From positions 496,001-560,000 of the forward strand of contig NZ_CP029197.1 of assembly GCF_008639165.1 (NCBI RefSeq): a stretch of DNA of 64,000 nt. The letters are read 5' to 3'. Of this stretch, positions 38,139 through 44,520 are shown in pieces; the first letter of the stretch is position 1, and every line of letters begins with the position of its first letter. The DNA comes from Streptomyces venezuelae ATCC 10712. GTDB taxonomy: Bacteria; Actinomycetota; Actinomycetes; Streptomycetales; Streptomycetaceae. The notes below the pieces were generated by a model. That model saw only the letters and a program-made list of their open reading frames with translations, did no database searches and was not told the DNA's origin. The position numbers were made by a program, and so were the translations under genes.

Positions 38139-38408
38139 TCGTACGCTCCTGCCTGCTCGAGCTCGCCCGCCGGCCTGCCGTGGCCGGCGAGCACACCTGG
38201 CGTAACGCTAGAAAGCGCAGGTCGGCGAGTACAACCCCTAATTATTCCCCCGATTCAGCGGCTGTTCCGGATTCCCCAAGGAGTCGTCCAGAGGCCGTGC
38301 AGAAGGCGTTCAGCCCGTCTCGTCGAACCTGACTGGGTCCAGCCAACACAGTGCCGTGGATGCCCGCTCCGGCGGGTCTCGGCACGTTTCGGATCGGGAA
38401 GGTCGAGC
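38139..38408. promoter_or_regulatory. divergent promoter region between vemG and the halogenase genes
   Basis: A 270-bp gap with an AT-richer core at about 38205-38260 (CGTAACGCTAGAAAG and CCCCTAATTATTCCCCC). It must hold promoters for both PKS and halogenase transcripts. CCCCTA (38235-38240) with TTCCCCC (38245-38251) resembles a motif upstream of dpgA and is a candidate site for the LAL activator. No gene is visible here. Confidence 0.5.
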
Positions 38409-39686
38409 ATGCCGTCCACTCTCACCGGCATACCCACTGAATTCGACGTCATCGTCATCGGTGGTGGCCCGGCCGGTGCCACCACCGCCGGGCTTCTCGC
38501 CAAGCGCGGTCACCAGGTGCTGATTCTCGACCGCGAGCGTTTTCCGCGCTATCACGTCGGCGAATCGCTGATTCCGGTCGTGATGGCCCCCATGGCGGAA
38601 ATGGGGCTGACCGAGCGGATGGAACAGCGCGGATTCGAGCGCAAATACGGCGGCACGTTCGTCTGGGGAAGCGAGCAGGCGGCCTGGGACTTCTCCTTCG
38701 TCGACGGCGGCGACTACCCGTTCGCGTACCACACCCGGCGGGCCGACCTGGACGCGATGATCCTGGACCGGGCGCGGGAGCTGGGCGCGTTCGTCGTCGA
38801 GGACGCCACGGTCAAGGAGCCCGTCGAGGAGGACGGCCGGGTCACCGGCGTGCGCTTCGCGGTGCGCGGCGGCAAGGAGACGTACGAGGTCAAGGCCGCC
38901 ATGGTGGTGGACGCCTCCGGCCAGGCGCGGGTCCTCACCCGCCGGTACTCCGAAATCCACTGGCACGACAAGCTCCGCAACGTCGCCGTGTGGACGTACT
39001 TCGACAACTGCGAGCGGCTGCCCGGCGACCAGTACACCAACATCCTCATCGAGGGCATCGAGAACGGCTGGTTCTGGGGCATCCCGCTCGACAAGGGCAC
39101 GGTCAGCGTCGGTTTCGTGACGCCGAGCTCGGTCGCCGGCGAGAGCGACCAGAACCTCGAACAGCTCTTCCGCGACGAGGTCGAGAAGACGACCAAGCTG
39201 AAGCACATGCTGCGGGACGCGCGCCAGTCGGCCGGCTTCCGCAGCGCCCGGGACTGGTCGTACACCAACCAGACGGTGTTCGGGCCGGGTTGGGCCGCCG
39301 TCGGTGACGCGGCCGCGTTCGTCGACCCGCTGATCTCGACCGGGGTCGCCCTCGCGACGACCGCGGGCTCCATCCTGTCCCGGGTGATCGACAAGGTCCT
39401 CCAGTACCCGGAGATCGAGGAGGTGGCGCTCAAGCGGTACGCCACCGCCTACCTGAGCTTCTTCAACGAGGTCCGGTCCTTCGTGGAGCGCTTCTACGAC
39501 CGGTCGTTGAAGAAGGAGGACTACCACAAGCTGGCGCAGTCGATCATCGACCCGGAGGAGAAGAACACCCCGGCGAACGACTTCGTCACCCTCCTCGCCG
39601 GCCTGCGCGGCAAGCACCTCGCCCTGAACATCACCGTCGACGACCTCGTACCGGAGCCCGAGTTCTCCGCCACCACCGAGAACTGA
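38409..39686 (+). CDS. Flavin-dependent halogenase (phenolic/CmlS-PltA-like)
   Basis: A 425-aa protein starting at ATG 38409 (Shine-Dalgarno GGAAGG); the longer frame from 38130 enters the vemG promoter. FAD motif IVIGGGPAGATTAG, the phenolic-type sequence VGESLIP, the probable catalytic Lys K79 in ERKYGGTFVWG, and the halogenase signature WFWGIP. FADH2 and O2 give HOCl or HOBr, which the Lys delivers to an activated aromatic ring. The likely substrate is the resorcinol ring of 3,5-dihydroxybenzoate or of the final product. Both halogenases and a flavin reductase lie in one direction. Confidence 0.9.
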   Translation: MPSTLTGIPTEFDVIVIGGGPAGATTAGLLAKRGHQVLILDRERFPRYHVGESLIPVVMAPMAEMGLTERMEQRGFERKYGGTFVWGSEQAAWDFSFVDGGDYPFAYHTRRADLDAMILDRARELGAFVVEDATVKEPVEEDGRVTGVRFAVRGGKETYEVKAAMVVDASGQARVLTRRYSEIHWHDKLRNVAVWTYFDNCERLPGDQYTNILIEGIENGWFWGIPLDKGTVSVGFVTPSSVAGESDQNLEQLFRDEVEKTTKLKHMLRDARQSAGFRSARDWSYTNQTVFGPGWAAVGDAAAFVDPLISTGVALATTAGSILSRVIDKVLQYPEIEEVALKRYATAYLSFFNEVRSFVERFYDRSLKKEDYHKLAQSIIDPEEKNTPANDFVTLLAGLRGKHLALNITVDDLVPEPEFSATTEN

Positions 39687-39722
39687 GCCGACCGGCCGAA
39701 CGTCCAAGGGAAGGAAAAACTG

Positions 39723-41408
39723 GTGCCAGGCAAGAACTCCGCCCCCGCGGCGGCAGACCGGTACGACGTGGCGATCCTCGGCAGCGGCATGGCCGGCGGC
39801 ATGCTGGGCGCGGTGCTCGCCCGCAACGGGGTGCGGACCCTGATCCTCGACGCGGGCACCCACCCGCGCTTCGCCGTGGGCGAGTCGACCATCCCGTACA
39901 CCTCGGGGCTGGCCCGGCTGATCGCCAAGCGGTACGACGTGCCCGAGCTGAAGGCGCTGTCGAACTACAAGGGGACCATCGAGGAGATCTCCCCCAACTG
40001 CGGCCAGAAGCAGAACTTCGGCTTCGTCTACCACCGCGAGGGGCAGCCGCAGAACCCGCGGGAGATCAACCAACTGGTGGTTCCGCTCGACCTGCGCACC
40101 GAGACCCATCTGTTCCGGCAGGACGTCGACGCGCACCTGTTCCACGTGGCGGTCAGGTACGGCGCCGACGCTCGGCTCGCGACCCGGGTCACCGACATCG
40201 AGATCGACCCGGACGAGGGCGCGGTGCTGCGCACCGAGCACGGCGAGGAGTTCCGGGCCTCCTACGTGGTCGACGGCAGCGGGTTCCGCTCGCCGCTGGC
40301 GGAGAAGTTCGAGCTGCGCGAGACGCCCACGCGGGCCAGGACCCACTCGCGCTGCCTGTTCACCCACATGATCGGGGTGAAGCCCTTCGACGACTCGCCG
40401 ACCGCGCGGGAGCACGACCAGCCGAGTCCGTGGCACCACGGCACGCTGCACCACGTCTTCGACGGCGGCTGGCTCTGGGTGATCCCCTTCGACAACCACG
40501 ACGCGGCCCGCAACCCGCTGTGCAGCGTGGGCCTCACGCTGGACCCGCGGAAGTACCCGAAGGGCGAGCTGCCGCCGGAGCGGGAGTTCGAGGACTTCCT
40601 CGCCCGGTTCCCGGAGATCGCCTGGCAGTTCGAGGGCGCGAAGGCGGTCCGTCCGTGGGTCTCCACCGGCCGGCTCCAGTACTCGGCCGGGACGGTCGTC
40701 GGCGACCGGTACTGCCTGACCTCGCACGCCGCCGGATTCATCGACGCGCTGTACTCGCGCGGCCTCGCCAACACCCTGGAGCTCGTCAACGCCCTGGGCT
40801 GGCGGCTCATCGCGGCCTCCCGGGACGGCGACTGGTCGAAGGAGCGGTTCGCCCACGTGGAGGCCCTGCAGCAGGGTCTGTTCGACTTCCACGACGACCT
40901 GGTCTACAGCTCGTTCGTCGGCTTCGGGCACTACGAGCTGTGGAACGCCGTCAACCGGACGTGGATGCTCGGCACGATGAGCGGCAACATGATGGTCGAG
41001 GACGCCTACTACCGGTACAGCGAGACCGGTGACCCGGACGTCTTCCTGGAGACCGAGCGCTCGGGCAACCCGGGATCGCCCCTCCCGATCAGCGAGAGCT
41101 TCGTCCGGATGGGCACGCTGACCCGGGAGCTGTGCGAGGCCGTCGAGGCGGGCGACGTCGATCCGGCGGACGCCGCGGCGCGCATCCACGAGTACATCCA
41201 GAAGGAAGTGGACTTCATCGCGCACGCCGACAAGTTCGGGCTGCCGGAGAACCGCTGCTTCAACATGACGCGGGAGCGGATGGAGGCGGCCGAGGAGTGG
41301 TCGCGCACCCAGGCCCCGCCGGAGATCGGCGAGCGCATGCTGAACGCCGCCCGGGGCATGGCGCTCGCCAAGGAGGCCGAGTCCGGGAGCGGTGGCGGGG
41401 GGTACTGA
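39723..41408 (+). CDS. Flavin-dependent halogenase, PltM-like (phloroglucinol/resorcinol type)
   Basis: A 561-aa protein starting at GTG 39723 with GGAAGG upstream, 36 bp after the first halogenase. FAD motif ILGSGMAGGMLGAV, VGESTIP, the candidate catalytic Lys K96 in CGQKQNFGF, and the signature GWLWVIPF. The spacing and C-terminal helical extension match PltM, which halogenates phloroglucinol and resorcinols. It belongs to a different branch from the first halogenase, so the two may act at different steps or positions. It is followed by a strong terminator. Confidence 0.88.
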   Translation: MPGKNSAPAAADRYDVAILGSGMAGGMLGAVLARNGVRTLILDAGTHPRFAVGESTIPYTSGLARLIAKRYDVPELKALSNYKGTIEEISPNCGQKQNFGFVYHREGQPQNPREINQLVVPLDLRTETHLFRQDVDAHLFHVAVRYGADARLATRVTDIEIDPDEGAVLRTEHGEEFRASYVVDGSGFRSPLAEKFELRETPTRARTHSRCLFTHMIGVKPFDDSPTAREHDQPSPWHHGTLHHVFDGGWLWVIPFDNHDAARNPLCSVGLTLDPRKYPKGELPPEREFEDFLARFPEIAWQFEGAKAVRPWVSTGRLQYSAGTVVGDRYCLTSHAAGFIDALYSRGLANTLELVNALGWRLIAASRDGDWSKERFAHVEALQQGLFDFHDDLVYSSFVGFGHYELWNAVNRTWMLGTMSGNMMVEDAYYRYSETGDPDVFLETERSGNPGSPLPISESFVRMGTLTRELCEAVEAGDVDPADAAARIHEYIQKEVDFIAHADKFGLPENRCFNMTRERMEAAEEWSRTQAPPEIGERMLNAARGMALAKEAESGSGGGGY

Positions 41409-41423
41409 CCCGGGTCCTGCGGC

Positions 41424-41452
41424 CACGGCACGGCGCCACACGCCGTGCCGTG
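41424..41452 (+). terminator. terminator after the halogenase pair
   Basis: A perfect 12-bp stem CACGGCACGGCG / CGCCGTGCCGTG (41424-41435 and 41441-41452), loop CCACA, 16 bp after the second halogenase stop. Confidence 0.8.
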
Positions 41453-41500
41453 CCGAGGGCTGTGCCGCGGGCCGTCCGGCCCCTTCACATCGATTTCCGA

Positions 41501-41528
41501 CCGTTCCCCACCGTTCCCGACCGTTCCC
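41501..41528 (+). repeat. three CCGTTCCC direct repeats spaced exactly 10 bp
   Basis: CCGTTCCC at 41501, 41511 and 41521, preceded by a degenerate fourth unit (TTTCCGA). The one-helical-turn spacing and the position 37 bp before the flavin reductase ATG suggest a regulator binding site in a promoter. No matching protein can be named from sequence. Confidence 0.55.
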
Positions 41529-41564
41529 AGTCCGCGTCCCCGTGACCGAGGCGAGTGAGGACCC

Positions 41565-42092
41565 ATGTCGCACCAGCGGTACGAAGCCGATCTGCGCCGT
41601 CTGATGGCGGGATTCCCCACGGGCGTCTCGGTCGTGACGGCGATCTCCCCCGACGGGGTCCCCTGGGGGATGACCTGCACCTCGCTGTGCAGCGTCGCCC
41701 TCGATCCGCCGACCCTGCTCGTCTGTCTGCGCGCCGGCAGCCCCACCCTGGGCGCGGTGCTGGACAGCGGGTCGTTCTCGGTGAACCTGCTGCACCAACA
41801 CGCGCGCGCCACCGCCGAGTTGTTCGGCTCGGGTGCCGTGGACCGGTTCGACCGCTCGGCGTGGGTCGCGGCGACGGACGGCGGCGCCCATCTGGTCGAG
41901 GCGGCGCACACGATCGCCGACTGCACGGTCACGGCCGAACAGCCCGTCGGGGACCACGTGGTGGTGATGGCGCGGGTCACCCTGGTCACCGCGCTGAGCC
42001 GGCCGTGGCCGCTGCTGTACGGCATGCGCCGGTACGGATCGTGGGCGGAGGACGCGGAGAACGGCTTCCTGTCGTACGACTTCATCTCCTGA
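41565..42092 (+). CDS. Flavin reductase (FMN/FAD-binding, short-chain type)
   Basis: A 175-aa protein starting at ATG 41565. Flavin-reductase-like split-barrel domain: FPTGVSVVTAISPDGVPWGMTCTSLCSVALDPPTLLVCL, SFSVNLL near residue 70, and the C-terminal LLYGMRRYGSW. It would supply FADH2 to the two halogenases encoded directly upstream using NAD(P)H. It is followed 24 bp later by the isochorismatase-like gene, suggesting cotranscription. Confidence 0.92.
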   Translation: MSHQRYEADLRRLMAGFPTGVSVVTAISPDGVPWGMTCTSLCSVALDPPTLLVCLRAGSPTLGAVLDSGSFSVNLLHQHARATAELFGSGAVDRFDRSAWVAATDGGAHLVEAAHTIADCTVTAEQPVGDHVVVMARVTLVTALSRPWPLLYGMRRYGSWAEDAENGFLSYDFIS

Positions 42093-42116
42093 CGGCGGCG
42101 GAGGGAACGGCGGACC

Positions 42117-42767
42117 ATGGTCGTCACCGTGATCGATCCCTACCCGATGCCGGACCCGGACCCGCTCTCCGCGAACCGGGTCGACTGGCGCCCGGATCCC
42201 GGGCGTTCGGCCCTGCTGGTGCTGAACATGCAGGGCTTCTTCCTACGGCCGTACGTCCGCGGCGCCTCGCCGCTGACCCCGCTGCTCGCCAACTGCGCCG
42301 CCCTCCTGGCGACCTGTCGCGGGCTGCGGATGCCGGTCGTGCACACCGTGCAGCCCGGCACCCAGGCGCCGGGCGAGCGCGGCCTCCTCACGGACTTCTG
42401 GGGGAAGGGCCTCGACGACGTCCTGGAGGACGCGGCGATCGTGGACGAGCTGGCCCCGGACGCGAGCGGCTGTGTGCTGTCCGCCTGGCGCTACAGCGCC
42501 TTCTTCGGTTCGGGTCTCGAACGGCGGCTGCGGTCCGAGGGCCGTGACCAGCTGCTGATCTGCGGGGTGTACGCCCATCTCGGCGGCGTCACGACCGCGC
42601 TCGACGCGTTCAGCCACAACCTGGAGGTGTTCCTCGCGGCCGACGCGGTCGCGGACTTCAGCGAGCGCGAGCACCGGGCGGCGCTCGCCTGGGCGGCGAG
42701 CTGCTGCGCGGTGGTGAAGCCGACCGGGGAGCTCACGGCGGAGCTGCTCGGACAGGGGTTCCGGTAG
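42117..42767 (+). CDS. Isochorismatase-fold protein lacking the catalytic residues
   Basis: A 216-aa protein starting at ATG 42117, clearly related to PhzD/EntB-type isochorismatases (ALLVLNMQGFFLRPY, WRYSAFF, GVYAHLGGVTTALDAF). The family's catalytic Asp is Asn here (N37), the Lys of TKWRYSAF is Ala (A123), and the Cys position after YAHIG is Gly (G157). Isochorismate hydrolysis is therefore unlikely. It sits between the flavin reductase and an MFS exporter in the vem cluster, where no step needs isochorismate. It may bind an aryl acid or have changed chemistry; this is inference. Confidence 0.85.
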   Translation: MVVTVIDPYPMPDPDPLSANRVDWRPDPGRSALLVLNMQGFFLRPYVRGASPLTPLLANCAALLATCRGLRMPVVHTVQPGTQAPGERGLLTDFWGKGLDDVLEDAAIVDELAPDASGCVLSAWRYSAFFGSGLERRLRSEGRDQLLICGVYAHLGGVTTALDAFSHNLEVFLAADAVADFSEREHRAALAWAASCCAVVKPTGELTAELLGQGFR

Positions 42768-42771
42768 GGGG

Positions 42772-44334
42772 ATGCCGCTCGACAAGCCCATTCCGCGTGG
42801 CTACTATTTTTACATGTACAAAAACTCGGCACGAGAGGAACGGGCCGTAAGCCCCGGGGGCATCCTGGCCACGGTCTCCGTCGCCCAGCTGATGGTCTCG
42901 CTCGACGTCTCGGTGGTGAACGTCGCTCTGCCGTCGATGCGGACGGCGCTCGGCTTCGACGAGTCGGGACTGTCCTGGGTGGTCAACGCCTACACACTCA
43001 CCTTCGGCGGACTGCTGCTCCTGGGCGGACGGGCCGCCGACCGATTCGGCCGCAGGCCACTGCTGCTGCTCGGCCTCGCGCTCTTCGGCATCACCTCGCT
43101 CCTGGGCGGTCTCGCCCAGGACCCGGGCCAGCTGATCGCCGCGCGCGCCGCGCAGGGCGTCGGGGCGGCGCTCATCGCCCCGGCCGCGCTCGCGGTCCTG
43201 ACCACGAGCTTCCCCGCGGGACCACAGCGGGGCAAGGCCCTCGGCGTGTACAGCGCCGTCACGGCCGGCGGCGCGGCCGTCGGCGTCGTGGTGGGCGGGC
43301 TGCTCACCGAGTACATCAACTGGCGCTGGGTCATGCTGGTGAACGTCCCGATGGCACTCGTCGGCGCCTGGCTCGCGACCCGGCACGTCCCGGCGGCCGG
43401 CGCGGGCGACACGGCCCGGCGGCTCGACGTGGTCGGCGCCGTCCTGGCCACGCTGGGCACGTCGCTGCTGGTCTTCGCACTGGTCAGGACCGACACCGAG
43501 CCGTGGGGCTCGACGACCACGATCGGCAGCCTGATCGTGGCGGCGGTCCTGCTGACCGGGTTCTTCGTCTACGAGGGCACCTACGCCAAGGAACCCCTGC
43601 TCCGGCTGGGTGTGCTCACCAACCGGTCGGTCTCCGCCTCGAACCTCTACATGATGATGGTCTCCATCAACATCTTCACCTCCTTCTACTTCGTCTCGCT
43701 CTACCTCCAGCAGGTCCTCGGGATGGGCGCGCTGAGCGCCGGTCTCGCCTTCCTGCCCTTCTGCCTGGGCCTCGTCGTGGGCTCGCTGTACGCCGTCAAG
43801 CTGCTCGCCCGGTTCCCGGCCCGGCAGCTGCTGATCGTCGGCGGCGTCATCGGCGCGATCGGGATGTTCTGGTTCAGCCGGATCAGGCCCGACGGCACCT
43901 TCCTGGTCGACATCCTGGGGCCGTCCCTCGTGACCAGCTTCGGCATCGGACCGCTGCTCGTCCCGATCGCCAACGCGGCGACCGCGGGGGTCGCCCCGAA
44001 CGAGGCCGGGATGGCGTCGGGCCTGCTCAACAGCGCCCGCCAGCTCGGCGGCAGCATCGGCCTCGCCTCGATGAGCGCGGTCGCGGCCGCCGCCACGGCG
44101 GGTGCCGCCGCGTCGGACTCTGTGCGCGAGCGGCTCACCTCCGGGTACGGCATGGTGTTCGCCGCCAACAGCGCGCTGCTCGTCTTCGCTGTCCTCGTCG
44201 CCGTGTTCCTCCTCCCCCGCCGGAGCCCCGGCCCCGTGCCCGGCCCGGCGCCCCGTCCGGGCGGCGGGGCGGGCGCCCGCTCCGACGTACGGGCCGGGGA
44301 GGCGGCTCCCGCGGACCGGGGCGGCCGCGGCTGA
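42772..44334 (+). CDS. MFS drug exporter, EmrB/QacA (14-TMS) type
   Basis: A 520-aa protein with 14 predicted helices. Motifs: LDVSVVNVALPSM (motif D1), GRAADRFGRRPLL (motif A), and GVYSAVTAGGAAVGVVVGG (motif C, antiporter). ATG 42772 is 4 bp after the previous stop. A second ATG at 42814 (MYKNSAREERA) lies inside an AT-rich palindromic stretch and could be the true start if transcription begins there. It probably exports the cluster's phenolic product and confers self-protection. The C-terminus is a Pro/Gly-rich tail. Confidence 0.88.
   Translation: MPLDKPIPRGYYFYMYKNSAREERAVSPGGILATVSVAQLMVSLDVSVVNVALPSMRTALGFDESGLSWVVNAYTLTFGGLLLLGGRAADRFGRRPLLLLGLALFGITSLLGGLAQDPGQLIAARAAQGVGAALIAPAALAVLTTSFPAGPQRGKALGVYSAVTAGGAAVGVVVGGLLTEYINWRWVMLVNVPMALVGAWLATRHVPAAGAGDTARRLDVVGAVLATLGTSLLVFALVRTDTEPWGSTTTIGSLIVAAVLLTGFFVYEGTYAKEPLLRLGVLTNRSVSASNLYMMMVSINIFTSFYFVSLYLQQVLGMGALSAGLAFLPFCLGLVVGSLYAVKLLARFPARQLLIVGGVIGAIGMFWFSRIRPDGTFLVDILGPSLVTSFGIGPLLVPIANAATAGVAPNEAGMASGLLNSARQLGGSIGLASMSAVAAAATAGAAASDSVRERLTSGYGMVFAANSALLVFAVLVAVFLLPRRSPGPVPGPAPRPGGGAGARSDVRAGEAAPADRGGRG
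42802..42826 (+). promoter_or_regulatory. AT-rich palindromic stretch at the exporter start (candidate operator/promoter)
   Basis: TACTATTTTTACATGTACAAAAA is strikingly AT-rich for this genome. TACATGTA is a perfect 8-bp palindrome flanked by T-run and A-run, and TACTAT could be a -10. It lies inside the longer reading of the exporter gene. It may be an operator for a repressor responding to the product. Confidence 0.45.
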
Positions 44335-44520
44335 GCCACCCCACCATCCGACCGGCCGTGCGGGCTCTCCCCCGCGCGGCCGGTCCGTCGTGTGCGCGCC
44401 CGTGCGCGCCGCCGCGCTGGCCCGGACCCTCCAGGTCAGGGCCCCCGAGAGAACGTCCAGCACTCCTTCAGACGGCCGCGCGCAGACTGAACCCGTCGCG
44501 GCGCGAGGAGGTGCACACGG

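Noticed and set aside
42117..42767. Isochorismatase supplying 2,3-dihydroxybenzoate or a siderophore
   Set aside because: The catalytic Asp, Lys and Cys positions are Asn, Ala and Gly, and no isochorismate synthase or EntA-like gene lies in the vem set.
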